A stretch of DNA of 32,283 nt. Source: Bacillota bacterium (GTDB lineage Bacteria; Bacillota; Clostridia; Christensenellales; SZUA-584). Position 1 is the first letter of the stretch. Each line of letters starts with the position of its first letter. Made by a program: the position numbers and the translations under genes. Location: positions 1 to 32,283 of the forward strand of contig JAEWCC010000010.1 in NCBI GenBank assembly GCA_023390815.1, read 5' to 3'. Shown in pieces: positions 13,434-22,208 of the stretch. Below the pieces are notes generated by a model. The model was given only the letters and a program-made list of their open reading frames with translations. It searched no databases and was not told where the DNA came from.

Positions 13434-15401
13434 ATGGCCAAGGAATACAGCGCCAGCGACATTCAGGTGCTGGAAGGGCTCGACGCGGTTCGCAAACGCC
13501 CCGGCATGTACATCGGCACCACGGGCATTAAAGGGCTGCACCATCTGCTGTGGGAGATCGTAGACAACGCCGTGGACGAAGCGGCCAACGGCTTTGCCGA
13601 CCGCATCGCCGTGACGCTGCACGAGGACAACTCTGTCACGGTCGAAGACAACGGCCGCGGCATCCCGGTCGGCATCCATCCCGAGAAGAAGGTATCGGGC
13701 GTGGAGGTCGTTTTCACCCAGCTGCACGCAGGCGGCAAATTCAACAGCGACAGCTACGCCTATGCGGGCGGGCTGCACGGCGTGGGCGCTTCGGTCGTCA
13801 ACGCGCTGTCGCGCTGGCTCACCTGCACGGTTAACCTGAATGGCAAGGTCTATCAGCAGCGCTATGAAAGCCGCCTGAAAAACGGCAAGATCGAAAGCGG
13901 ACGACCCGTGACTAAGCTCGATGAAGTGGGCACCACGCGCAACCGCGGCACTTCCATTACGTTTTTGCCCGACGACCGCGTTTTCGAGACCGTTCAGATG
14001 AATTACGATACCGTGGCCGCTCACCTGCGCGTCATTTCGTTTTTGACGCGCGGCGTCAAGATCACGCTGACCGACGAGCGCACCAAAAAGGACGGCAAGT
14101 ACCGCAAGGAAACGTTCGATTATCAGGGCGGCGTGGTGGACTTCGTGCAGTATCTCAACGAGGACAAGACCGTACTGCACAAGACGCCCGTTTTCTTCGA
14201 CGGCGAAAAGGGCGACATCAAGGTGGAGATCGCGTTTCAGTACAACGACACCTACAATGAGAACATCGTATCCTTCGTCAACAACATCGCGACGCCGGAC
14301 GGCGGCACGCACGTATCGGGCTTTAAATCGGCTCATACCAAGGTGATGAACGAATATGCGCGGATAGCGGGCCTGCTCAAGGAAAAGGACGAGAACCTCG
14401 CCGGCGACGACTACCGCGAAGGCCTTTCGGCGGTGATCAGCGTACACATGAAGGACGCGCAGTTTGAGGGCCAGACGAAGGCGCGCCTCGGCAACACCGA
14501 GGTTAAGACGATTGTGGAGAGCATCGTGCAGGACAAGCTTTCGCTGTTCCTCGCCGACCTTAACAACACTGCTATCGCGACGGAGCTCGTGGGCAAGGCC
14601 GTGAAGGCAGCCCGCGCGCGCGAGGCTGCGAGTAAGGCCAAAAAGCTCGAGCGTCAGCGCAACAAGCTCGAGGGCGCGCCGCTTGTCGGCAAGCTATCGA
14701 GCTGCACCGGACGCGACGCCTCGAAGAACGAGCTGTTCATCGTGGAGGGCGACAGCGCGGGCGGCAGCGCGAAGCAGGGCCGCGACCGCCGCTTTCAGGC
14801 AATCCTTCCGCTCCGGGGCAAGCCGCTTAACGTGGAGAAGAAGCGTCCCGATCAGGTGATTGAGAACGAGGAGTTCCGCTCCATCATTACCGCTCTCGGA
14901 ACCGGCTTTGACGGCGTGTTCGAGGAGAGCGACTTAAAATACCACAAGGTCATCATCCTGGCCGACGCGGACCAGGACGGCGCGCACATCCGCGCGATAC
15001 TGCTGACATTCTTCTACCGCTATTTCCGCGACCTGATGACTGCGGGTCATATCTATATCGGAAGGCCCCCGCTCTACCGCGTATCCAGAGGCGGCAAATC
15101 GGTCTACGCCTATACCGAAACGGAGCTGCGCGCAGCGCAGCAGGAACTTGGCAAGGACTCCAGCGTGCAGCGCTATAAAGGCCTCGGCGAGATGAACCCA
15201 GAGCAGCTATGGGAGACCACAATGAACCCGGCGAACCGCCGCTTGTTCCGCGTGGAGCTCGACGACGTGGCGGGCGCCGAGCACCTTGTGACGCTGCTGA
15301 TGGGCGACAATGCGGAGCCGCGCAAGCAGTACATCTCCGAGCACGCAAACTTCGACAAGGAAGACAGCTTCTATAAGGAAAAGGTGATGAGCAATGGCTG
15401 A
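13434..15401 (+). CDS. gyrB: Type II DNA topoisomerase subunit B (DNA gyrase type)
   Basis: A 655-aa ATPase subunit. The GHKL ATP site is complete: EIVDNAVDEA (Glu41, Asn45), DNGRGIP (72-78) and GGLHGVGAS (112-120). The TOPRIM core has EGDSAGGSA, PLRGKPLNVEK and DADQDGAHIR, and the C-terminal signature QRYKGLGEMNPEQLW is present. LNVEK and HIR are more like GyrB than ParE. The start at 13434 has GGAGG five bases upstream and fits the family N-terminus; the longer frame upstream lies in the leader. It overlaps the subunit A gene by eight bases, so the two are coupled. There is no dnaA/recF context, so this could be a second, topo IV-like pair. Confidence 0.93.
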   Translation: MAKEYSASDIQVLEGLDAVRKRPGMYIGTTGIKGLHHLLWEIVDNAVDEAANGFADRIAVTLHEDNSVTVEDNGRGIPVGIHPEKKVSGVEVVFTQLHAGGKFNSDSYAYAGGLHGVGASVVNALSRWLTCTVNLNGKVYQQRYESRLKNGKIESGRPVTKLDEVGTTRNRGTSITFLPDDRVFETVQMNYDTVAAHLRVISFLTRGVKITLTDERTKKDGKYRKETFDYQGGVVDFVQYLNEDKTVLHKTPVFFDGEKGDIKVEIAFQYNDTYNENIVSFVNNIATPDGGTHVSGFKSAHTKVMNEYARIAGLLKEKDENLAGDDYREGLSAVISVHMKDAQFEGQTKARLGNTEVKTIVESIVQDKLSLFLADLNNTAIATELVGKAVKAARAREAASKAKKLERQRNKLEGAPLVGKLSSCTGRDASKNELFIVEGDSAGGSAKQGRDRRFQAILPLRGKPLNVEKKRPDQVIENEEFRSIITALGTGFDGVFEESDLKYHKVIILADADQDGAHIRAILLTFFYRYFRDLMTAGHIYIGRPPLYRVSRGGKSVYAYTETELRAAQQELGKDSSVQRYKGLGEMNPEQLWETTMNPANRRLFRVELDDVAGAEHLVTLLMGDNAEPRKQYISEHANFDKEDSFYKEKVMSNG

Positions 15402-17820
15402 AGAACAAGGTCAGCTGGGTATGGACGTAACGCCGGTATCGATGAGCGACATGATGCACGACTCGATGATCCCGTTTGCCGAGTACGTTATCATGGACCG
15501 CGCGCTGCCGCGCGTAGAGGACGGATTAAAGCCGGTGCAGCGCCGCATCCTCTATACGATGCTGGAGCTGGGGCTGACGCCCGACAAGCCGCACCGGAAG
15601 TCGGCGCGTATCGTCGGCGACTGCCTCGGTAAATACCACCCCCATGGTGACACCTCCGTGTACGATGCGATGGTGCGCATGGCGCAGGACTTTGTGATAC
15701 GCGCGCCGCTGGTACAGGGCCACGGCAACTTCGGGAGTATGGACGGCGACAGCGCCGCCGCGATGCGGTATACCGAAGCGCGGCTCTCCCCCATCGCCAT
15801 GGAAATGCTCGCGCATATCGAGAAAGACACGGTTCGATTCTCGTTCAACTTTGACGATACCCTGAAAGAACCCGACATGCTGCCCGCGCGCTACCCCAAT
15901 CTGCTCGTCAATGGCGCGGCTGGCATTGCGGTGGGCCTTGCAACCAATATCCCGCCGCACAACCTCGCCGAGGTCATCGACGGCGTGATCGCGCGCATCC
16001 AGAACCCGAATATCGCCTTGCCGGAGCTGATGCAGATCATCCCGGGGCCGGACTTCCCCACGGGCGGGTATCTGCTCGGCATGGAGGGCCTTAAGGAAGC
16101 GTACGAGACGGGCCGCGGCAAGATCACAATCCGCGCCAAGACGACGATTGAAAAAGGCGTCAATGGCAAGTCCAGCATCGTGGTCACCGAGATGCCGTAC
16201 CAGGTGAACAAGGCGGCGATGCTCAGTAAGATCCTCGCCGTGACGGAGCAGAAAAAGGAGATGTTCGCCGGTATTGCCGATATCCGCGATGAGTCGGACC
16301 GGACGGGCATCCGCGCCGTCATCGAGGTGCGCAAGGACTACGACCCCAAGAAGATTTTAAACTGCCTCTATAAATACTCCGACCTGCAGGTGACGTTCGG
16401 CATCAACATGGTGTGCATCGCGGACGGCCAGCCGCGTCAGCTCTCGCTGATGGAGATCATCGACTACTACATCCAGTTCCAGAAAGATGTGGTGACGAGG
16501 CGCACGCGTTACGACCTCGAGAAGGCGAAGCAGCGCGAGCATATCCTCGCCGGACTCATCATCGCGGTACAGAATATCGATGAGGTCATCCGCATCATCC
16601 GCGGTTCGGCATCCCCCAAGGAGGCGCGCGAAAAGCTGATGGCACGCTTCGATCTCACGCAGATTCAGGCGCAGGCCATCCTCGACATGCGCCTCGCGCG
16701 GCTGACCGCGCTTGAGATCGAGGAACTGCGCAAGGAATACGCGTTCATACTCGAGACCATCGCGCGTCTCGAAGCCATTCTCGCGTCCGAAACCAAGCTG
16801 ATGGGCGTGATCATGCACGAACTCGGTGAAATCAAGGAAAAGTACGGCGACAAGCGCCGTACGCGCATCCTGGAGACGAGCGCGGAGATCGAGATCGACG
16901 AGAACGAGTTCAGGCAGGTCGAGGAGTGCGTCGTACTTCTGACGCAGAACGAGTTCTTCAAACGGCTCAACCAGAAGTCATACCAAAAATCGGCGCTGCC
17001 CGGTACGGATGGCGACATTGTGCAAAGTATCGTTCCCTCCGCCACCGACCGACGCGTGCAGATATTCACGAGCGCGGGCAACCTCTACACGCTCTCCGTC
17101 ACCGACATCCCCGAGTGCAAGCTCAAGGACAAGGGCAAACCGCTCTCGGCGATCCTTGCGGGCGTGGATAAGAACGAGCGCATCGCGGGTGTGTTCTCGG
17201 TATCGGATTACAATTCCGGCGCTGAATTGTTCTTTGTGACGCGCAGCGGCATGATCAAGCGCAGCAAGCTCTCCGACTACGACGTGCGCAACAAGAAGAT
17301 CGCAGCGTGCGGCCTTGCCGCAGGCGACGAGATACTCTCCGTAGCGCTGATGTGCGAGGACAGCGATTGGCTCGTGGCGACCAAAAACGGCATGGCGGTG
17401 CGGTTTAACTCCGCCGAGGTGTCCGCCATGGGACGCGCCGCCAAGGGCGTCAAGGCGGTGGCGCTCGACAAGGGCGATGCCGTGGTGATGGCCTCCCCCG
17501 TCGGCGAGCAGGACGAGCTTGCGATATTTACGGACCTCGGCTACGCGAAGCTGACCAAGGCGTACCAGTTCGAGACGCAGAAGCGCGGCGGCAAGGGCGT
17601 AAAGGCTGTGACGCTCTCCAAGGCTACCGGCAATTATATCGCCGCGGCGTTCATTGTGAGCGAGCCATGCGGCATCGTCGCGACGCTTAAATCCGGCCAG
17701 AACGTGGAGCTTTCCTCCGAGCAGCTGGAGCGCGCATCGCGCACCGGCAAGGGCAGCAGCGCGGTGATGGCGGTGCTGGGTGACGTGGTGGTCTCGGCGG
17801 GCAAATACTTTTTAACGTAA
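15394..17820 (+). CDS. gyrA: Type II DNA topoisomerase subunit A (DNA gyrase type)
   Basis: An 808-aa DNA breakage-reunion subunit. The catalytic tyrosine is Tyr126 in MRYTEARLS. The quinolone-pocket segment KSARIVGDCLGKYHPHGDTS (residues 69-88) has Thr87 where E. coli GyrA has Ser83. The tower and coiled-coil regions follow, then a C-terminal beta-pinwheel (about 500-808). The pinwheel carries QKRGGKG (729-735), one conservative change from the GyrA box (QRRGGKG) needed for negative supercoiling, which favours gyrase over topo IV. Its ATG lies inside the end of gyrB (eight-base overlap). A strong terminator follows at 17834-17866. Confidence 0.93.
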   Translation: MAEEQGQLGMDVTPVSMSDMMHDSMIPFAEYVIMDRALPRVEDGLKPVQRRILYTMLELGLTPDKPHRKSARIVGDCLGKYHPHGDTSVYDAMVRMAQDFVIRAPLVQGHGNFGSMDGDSAAAMRYTEARLSPIAMEMLAHIEKDTVRFSFNFDDTLKEPDMLPARYPNLLVNGAAGIAVGLATNIPPHNLAEVIDGVIARIQNPNIALPELMQIIPGPDFPTGGYLLGMEGLKEAYETGRGKITIRAKTTIEKGVNGKSSIVVTEMPYQVNKAAMLSKILAVTEQKKEMFAGIADIRDESDRTGIRAVIEVRKDYDPKKILNCLYKYSDLQVTFGINMVCIADGQPRQLSLMEIIDYYIQFQKDVVTRRTRYDLEKAKQREHILAGLIIAVQNIDEVIRIIRGSASPKEAREKLMARFDLTQIQAQAILDMRLARLTALEIEELRKEYAFILETIARLEAILASETKLMGVIMHELGEIKEKYGDKRRTRILETSAEIEIDENEFRQVEECVVLLTQNEFFKRLNQKSYQKSALPGTDGDIVQSIVPSATDRRVQIFTSAGNLYTLSVTDIPECKLKDKGKPLSAILAGVDKNERIAGVFSVSDYNSGAELFFVTRSGMIKRSKLSDYDVRNKKIAACGLAAGDEILSVALMCEDSDWLVATKNGMAVRFNSAEVSAMGRAAKGVKAVALDKGDAVVMASPVGEQDELAIFTDLGYAKLTKAYQFETQKRGGKGVKAVTLSKATGNYIAAAFIVSEPCGIVATLKSGQNVELSSEQLERASRTGKGSSAVMAVLGDVVVSAGKYFLT

Positions 17821-17833
17821 TCAGCAATCGCAG

Positions 17834-17866
17834 ACGCCGAGGCTTTGTGTCTCGGCGTTTTTATTT
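17834..17866 (+). terminator. gyrBA terminator
   Basis: An 8-bp stem ACGCCGAG / CTCGGCGT with a 9-base loop, followed by TTTTTATTT, 14 bases beyond the gyrA stop. Confidence 0.92.
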
Positions 17867-17942
17867 CAACGGTCGCATTGTGCGTAATATCATTGCATGA
17901 TATCATATCCATACAATTCCATTCCGCTTTTAAGGAGCACAT

Positions 17943-18758
17943 ATGCAAGAGAAACCAACCTATCGGGAATATTCATGGGCACAAATGAATGGATTTATCA
18001 GAACAAAGGATGGGCGATACTTTAAAGCGGAAAAAAGCAAGGCTGCAAAGCGAATTATCTCAGCGCTGAATATTGTATCATTAGCATCATTATATATTTT
18101 CCCAATTTGGATAATATCTAAATACCTTTTTTGGACAAATTTCGAAATGGAATTTATATTGCTTTATTTTGCTCTCACTTACTTGATAGGGCGTTTGGAT
18201 TACCGACTGACGCGTTTTTCCCTTGTCGAGGAGAGCAGCCCGGATTTTGACGCCGCTCAGAATGCAAAGTATCGCAAGACTATAGTACGGACTATCGTGT
18301 TATCAATCGCGATTACAGCAAGCATATTCTTACTGCTAAACAGCTATAGTGTTATGCTTATTCGCAGTGTCTTCGGCCAAGGTGGCGAGATTACTGCGGC
18401 TGCTACGATTCCTGTTAACTCTTTATTAGAATCGGATACGATACCAATCGATGTTTCACCAGACGATAAATTTGTTGAAATCACCATCACAAGAACACCT
18501 GAAATCGCCAAATTCTATCTAGATGGGCAGCCTATACCTTCCCCCGATATGTTTACAACACTGCAGAGTATGTGGGAACCGAGTTTTAGAACGAGCAATG
18601 TGCATCATAGCGCATCAATACAATTCATCTGGGAAGAGGAGTACTTTTATTGCGAATATAATATTTGGCTTGAGGATGTATCCGATGGCTCTGTTCTGAC
18701 CTTAGATTGCGGCGATCTGCATCGCGAGTGGACGATTGAAGCCGAAGACAAAGTGTAA
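17943..18758 (+). CDS. Uncharacterised membrane protein, tandem paralogue 1
   Basis: A 271-aa protein whose family I do not recognise. It has a short cytoplasmic-looking N-terminus with KPTYREY and the motif RTKDGRYFKAE, three hydrophobic segments (about 38-60, 66-85 and 112-138), then a soluble C-terminal domain of about 130 residues. That domain has EITITRTPEIAKFYLDG, an aromatic patch (IQFIWEEEYFYCEYN) and the end motif GSVLTLDCGDLHREWTIEAE. AAGGAG lies five bases before the ATG. The next gene encodes a clear paralogue with the same start, FYLDG and LHREWT motifs. A terminator lies between them, so each is its own unit. The gene is more AT-rich than the neighbouring gyrBA. Confidence 0.8.
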   Translation: MQEKPTYREYSWAQMNGFIRTKDGRYFKAEKSKAAKRIISALNIVSLASLYIFPIWIISKYLFWTNFEMEFILLYFALTYLIGRLDYRLTRFSLVEESSPDFDAAQNAKYRKTIVRTIVLSIAITASIFLLLNSYSVMLIRSVFGQGGEITAAATIPVNSLLESDTIPIDVSPDDKFVEITITRTPEIAKFYLDGQPIPSPDMFTTLQSMWEPSFRTSNVHHSASIQFIWEEEYFYCEYNIWLEDVSDGSVLTLDCGDLHREWTIEAEDKV

Positions 18759-18767
18759 TCGGTCATC

Positions 18768-18795
18768 GCGCGCGTCCTTCCGAGCGCGCTTTTTA
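18768..18795 (+). terminator. Terminator between the two paralogues
   Basis: GCGCGC / GCGCGC stem (18768-18773, 18784-18789) with a 10-base loop and a TTTTTATTTT tail, just after the first paralogue's stop. Confidence 0.85.
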
Positions 18796-18811
18796 TTTTG
18801 TGTCTTACAGG

Positions 18812-18839
18812 TTGTATCATATTCTATATATGGTATTAT
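18812..18839 (+). promoter_or_regulatory. Probable promoter of paralogue 2
   Basis: TTGTAT (18812-18817), a 16-base spacer and TATTAT (18834-18839), placed directly after the preceding terminator and 28 bases before the ATG. Confidence 0.45.
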
Positions 18840-18867
18840 GTTGATATATTCGTTAACAGGAGTGCTT

Positions 18868-19647
18868 ATGCACGACAAGCCGACCTATTGGGAGTACCGA
18901 TTCTTAAATCAAGACGGAATTATCAAGACCAAAGATGGACGCTATTTCAAAACCGAAATCGGTAAAGCCGCCAACTGGGTACCCTTGGGGTTGTTTTTGA
19001 TCTTGCTTGCATTGTGTATTGGTTTATACTATCTGGGTTTTTCACGCGGCATCATATTTTCCAATTTTAACTTAAAGCTTGATTCTTTTATGATCCCAAT
19101 GCTATTAGGCGTTCTAGAAAATCGCTTTGAATATTGGCTAACTAAATACCATCTCATTCAAGAAGACAGTGATGACAGCGAAAACGCTAAAAACATTATC
19201 TACCCTCCAAAACGGCTTCGCAAAGCGGTCTTCGTTCTGGCATTCCCCGTATGGTTGTTTATGGCGATGAACAGCAACCTCGCAATGTTTGTTTACAGTT
19301 CCGTCGCTAATAACCCCGCCGTTATTGAAGCGACCGTTGACGCAGCAGATCAGGACGTAATACCGGCCAATCATACCAATACAATATCATTGCGAAACCT
19401 TCCGTCTGATGCGAGTATGGAGATTACCGTCACAAAGGCGGTATACCGCGCTAAGTTTTATCTGGATGGCGAAGAATGTGCCGCCTTCGATGATATTTCT
19501 GCTTTCTCATTTCATTTCTTCTGGGAGGCGTACTACCCCCGCAATGAATATGATGTGATCCTTTCGGATATCAATGACGGTTCCGTGCTGACGATGGACT
19601 GCGGCAATCTGCACCGGGAGTGGACGTTTGAAGCAGATGAAGGGTAA
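18868..19647 (+). CDS. Uncharacterised membrane protein, tandem paralogue 2
   Basis: A 259-aa protein, a paralogue of the preceding gene product. Shared landmarks in the same order are: M-x-x-KPTYxEY, IKTKDGRYFKTE, three transmembrane segments (about 35-60, 68-85 and 110-135), MEITVTKAVYRAKFYLDG, and GSVLTMDCGNLHREWTFEAD at the C-terminus. The start at 18868 is set by AGGAG six bases upstream and by alignment with paralogue 1; the longer open frame upstream runs through the intervening terminator and is rejected. The two proteins have diverged greatly in the membrane part but keep the terminal motifs, which points to a functional soluble domain. Function is unknown. Confidence 0.8.
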   Translation: MHDKPTYWEYRFLNQDGIIKTKDGRYFKTEIGKAANWVPLGLFLILLALCIGLYYLGFSRGIIFSNFNLKLDSFMIPMLLGVLENRFEYWLTKYHLIQEDSDDSENAKNIIYPPKRLRKAVFVLAFPVWLFMAMNSNLAMFVYSSVANNPAVIEATVDAADQDVIPANHTNTISLRNLPSDASMEITVTKAVYRAKFYLDGEECAAFDDISAFSFHFFWEAYYPRNEYDVILSDINDGSVLTMDCGNLHREWTFEADEG

Positions 19648-19680
19648 CCATTCCCTGAAGTTATCGGCGATTTCAATTCG

Positions 19681-19843
19681 GGACGTATGGGAGCCCGTCC
19701 CCTGCGATTTGTGACACTCCGCAGGGCGCGGCCTAGGATGCCCAGCATGGGTAAAGTGCCCAGTATGGGTATGTGTCGCGCCGCATTATATTCGCTACCG
19801 CTTCATCGTGCTGGACGTGCGGGAGCCCGTCCCCTACGATTTG
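19681..19843. repeat. Intergenic direct repeats (31-bp pair and 18-bp tandem)
   Basis: A 31-bp sequence at 19681-19711 recurs at 19813-19843 with three mismatches; its core is GGGAGCCCGTCCCCT. Between them, the unit TGCCCAGYATGGGTAAAG is repeated 1.8 times at 19739-19771. Each unit holds an imperfect CCCA/TGGG palindrome. No credible gene is present in 19648-19857. The core resembles GTAGGGGACGGGCTCCC-type dispersed repeats I recall from clostridial genomes. Confidence 0.7.
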
Positions 19844-19857
19844 GCTTGTTATGCCGA

Positions 19858-20280
19858 TTATTTGACCCGCTGTGCCATGGGATGTCCCGCATTGAACTGA
19901 ACGAGGTCCCACAGGTTTCCGTACAGGTCTTTGAATACAGCGACGGTACCGTAATCCTGCTCCTTCGGCTGACGCACAAACTCGATGCCGACCGCCACCA
20001 TCTCGTTGTAGTCCCGCCAAAAGTCATCAGTGCCAAGAAACAGGAACACCCGGCCTCCCGCCTGATTGCCCACAAAAGGCTCCTGTTCCGGCTTGGATGC
20101 CTTCGCAAGCAGTATCGTCGTGCCGGACGACCCCGGCGGCGATACCACGACCCACCGCTTGTCCTGTTCCGCTTGATAGGTATCCTCCACCAGTGTGAAA
20201 TGAAGCTTCTGTGTATAGAATTGTATTGCCTCGTCATAATCCCTTACCACAAGGGCGATGTGGATGATTGACTGTATCAT
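19858..20280 (-). CDS. VOC (glyoxalase/bleomycin-resistance fold) family protein
   Basis: A 140-aa protein with the paired beta-alpha-beta-beta-beta VOC fold: IIHIALVVRDYDEAIQFYTQ at the start, TTILLAKASKPEQEP in the middle, and VAVFKDLYGNLWDLVQF at the end. Such proteins bind a metal and act as lyases, isomerases, dioxygenases or drug-binding proteins. His7 is in the usual first ligand position; the last ligand, usually Glu, appears as Asp (LWDLVQ). This leaves the chemistry uncertain. GGAGGGC lies upstream of the ATG. It is a single gene facing the GNAT gene (divergent). Confidence 0.9.
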   Translation of the reverse strand: MIQSIIHIALVVRDYDEAIQFYTQKLHFTLVEDTYQAEQDKRWVVVSPPGSSGTTILLAKASKPEQEPFVGNQAGGRVFLFLGTDDFWRDYNEMVAVGIEFVRQPKEQDYGTVAVFKDLYGNLWDLVQFNAGHPMAQRVK

Positions 20281-20404
20281 CGGGCTTTGCCCTCCGTTTC
20301 ACGCCGTACGCGATTATGTCATTGGAAAATCGCTATGATCCATAGTTCGATACAAATTTCTTTTCTCCTCCAAAGAGGGAAACAAGACGCAGAATGCCCG
20401 GTTA

Positions 20405-20413
20405 TGGTATAAT
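20405..20413 (+). promoter_or_regulatory. Extended -10 promoter element of the GNAT gene
   Basis: TGGTATAAT is a full extended -10; no good -35 is visible 17 bases upstream. It lies 37 bases before the GNAT start. Confidence 0.55.
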
Positions 20414-20450
20414 TGTCAGGCTTTTATTGAATCAATTTTGGAGGGCAATT

Positions 20451-20984
20451 ATGCAATACCGGGAACTGAATGCCTCTGAAATATATGCCGGGACTTTCCA
20501 TTGCTTTGACCGCTATCAGGAAGTCACGCAATGCTGGCGCAAGGTTAATGGCGAGTGGGTGATTCGGGATATCGCGTACATCGAAAGCTGGAACGAAGCG
20601 GATTTTGAAGCGCTGGCTGCGCGCCTGCGCCGAACGGTCGAAACGTCCGGCGTTGTAATTGGCGCATTTACCGACGGCTTGCTGAAGGGTTTTGCTTCGG
20701 TAGAAGGCCATCGGTTTGGTTCTAACAGCGAATATCTTGACCTGACGAACGTACATGTCTCCTGCGATGCAAGGGGCGCAGGCATCGGGAAGGAACTTTT
20801 ACACCTAGCCGCTGTTTGGGCCAGGGCTCACGGCGCGAAAAAGCTGTATATATCCGCCCACTCCTCCGTGGAATCGCAGGCTTTCTATAAGGCAATGGGA
20901 TGCATTGAAGCCGCAGAGTATGATCCCGAGCATGTGGCAAACGAACCTTGCGACTGTCAGATGGAATATGATCTGACGCAATAA
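20451..20984 (+). CDS. GNAT-family N-acetyltransferase
   Basis: A 177-aa acetyltransferase. The acetyl-CoA-binding motif A is clear: LTNVHVSCDARGAGIGKELL (residues about 98-117, with the R/Q-x-x-G-x-G/A loop as RGAGIG). Motif B, SSVESQAFYKAMGC, follows. It transfers an acetyl group from acetyl-CoA to an unknown amine. The start at 20451 has GGAGGG six bases upstream; an open stretch before it lies over the promoter. It stands as a single gene, with PAP2 following on the same strand after about 95 bases. Confidence 0.92.
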   Translation: MQYRELNASEIYAGTFHCFDRYQEVTQCWRKVNGEWVIRDIAYIESWNEADFEALAARLRRTVETSGVVIGAFTDGLLKGFASVEGHRFGSNSEYLDLTNVHVSCDARGAGIGKELLHLAAVWARAHGAKKLYISAHSSVESQAFYKAMGCIEAAEYDPEHVANEPCDCQMEYDLTQ

Positions 20985-21080
20985 GAATGGGTGGATTTGC
21001 TGGCAACCGGCATCGCATATTCTTCTCAGCGTTTGCAGTAAAATAGCAGGGTGCAAGACAGTTCATACAGGCGGAGCAAA

Positions 21081-21782
21081 ATGCAAGAGAACGATCCAAA
21101 CCCGGTACGGAGACCTTACGGAAGCAAGAACACGAGATACAGAAAACACATCTGGCTCGTGGTCATATCGCTGATCCTCTTTATCATGTTGGCCGTGTAC
21201 ATTCAGGCAGGCATCTCGGTAGGTTTCGAAGGTTGGGTGTATTCCGAAGCGGTGGAGCATATGTCCCCTATGTTGACGGACATCGTGAAAGGGGTTACCC
21301 ATATCGGGGACTCAACCTTCGTTATCGCTTTCTGCTTGATCCTCATCATCCTGCCGAAGTCCAGAAAAACTGTTGCTCTGCCAGTTTCCTGCGCCGTGAT
21401 TTTGTCCGCACTGCTCAATATTTTGCTCAAAGACATCTTTGCCAGAGAACGGCCGGATATCCTGCGGCTGATCAATGAGACCAGTTACAGCTTTCCCAGC
21501 GGTCATGCGATGATCAACGCTTCGCTCTATACCATCCTGATTCTCATGATTTTCAAGTTCATTCAAAGCGCTCCGCGCAAGCTGGCTTTATCGACGCTCT
21601 GCGTCCTGCTTACCGTATTAATTGGTTTTAGCCGTGTCTATCTGGGCGTGCATTACGCGGGAGATATTATCGGCGGCTGGATCATTGGTTTCGCTATATC
21701 CATTCTGGTTTATGCGCTATGGAAAAAGTTCATTTTTAAGAGCAACATAGCTCCATCAGCGTTACAGGATCGTTCGATATAA
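21081..21782 (+). CDS. PAP2-family membrane phosphatase
   Basis: A 233-aa integral membrane phosphatase with about six transmembrane segments. The three phosphatase motifs are complete: KDIFARERP (117-125), PSGH (139-142) and SRVYLGVHYAGD (184-195, with His191 as nucleophile and Asp195). Relatives dephosphorylate phosphatidic acid, phosphatidylglycerophosphate or undecaprenyl pyrophosphate on the outer membrane face. The last would fit the cell-wall genes nearby, but the substrate cannot be read from sequence. The start at 21081 is chosen because GGAG lies upstream; a GTG at 21051 is the only longer option. Confidence 0.94.
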   Translation: MQENDPNPVRRPYGSKNTRYRKHIWLVVISLILFIMLAVYIQAGISVGFEGWVYSEAVEHMSPMLTDIVKGVTHIGDSTFVIAFCLILIILPKSRKTVALPVSCAVILSALLNILLKDIFARERPDILRLINETSYSFPSGHAMINASLYTILILMIFKFIQSAPRKLALSTLCVLLTVLIGFSRVYLGVHYAGDIIGGWIIGFAISILVYALWKKFIFKSNIAPSALQDRSI

Positions 21783-21866
21783 TCGTTGCATATGCAACAT
21801 ACACCTTGGGTCCGGCATGGTAGAATACGGCTATCACAAAGGCCATGCACCGGAGAGGAGAACACA

Positions 21867-22187
21867 ATGGTAGAAAAACAGGTTCGGTATACCCTGTCGG
21901 AGGAGAAGGTGATCGAACGGCTCATTGAGGACGACAATGTAGCAATCAACCATATGATATTGCGGAAATCTGAGGCACTGCCGGAGCACCATGCCAATTC
22001 CAATGTGTATATGATCGTGGCACGCGGTGAGGTTACACTGCGTTTGGATGCGCAGGAACCGCATGATTACCCTGCGGGGAGCATCATGCTGATCCCCCAT
22101 CAGACAAAAATGAACGTATCGAACCAGCATGACAATTCGCTGGAACTTTTCGTTGTTAAAGCGCCCAGCCCGCTGCACATGAGATGA
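21867..22187 (+). CDS. Small cupin-domain protein
   Basis: A 106-aa single-domain cupin (double-stranded beta-helix). Motif 1 is degenerate but recognisable (LPEHHANSNVYMIVARGEVTL-like, with His pair and Glu position) and motif 2 is PAGSIMLIPHQTKMNV. Such proteins bind a metal and serve as small enzymes or sensors; the role here is unknown. The start at 21867 has GAGAGGAG seven bases upstream; the longer frame starting at 21786 includes promoter-like DNA and is rejected. A 12-bp palindrome TTGCATATGCAA (21785-21796) and a TGGTAGAAT extended -10 lie upstream. Confidence 0.88.
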   Translation: MVEKQVRYTLSEEKVIERLIEDDNVAINHMILRKSEALPEHHANSNVYMIVARGEVTLRLDAQEPHDYPAGSIMLIPHQTKMNVSNQHDNSLELFVVKAPSPLHMR

Positions 22188-22208
22188 CCGTATTACGAAG
22201 CCAGTGAA

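Noticed and set aside
13329..14447. A 372-codon minus-strand frame inside gyrB
   Set aside because: Antisense shadow of gyrB with no start signal or recognisable domain.
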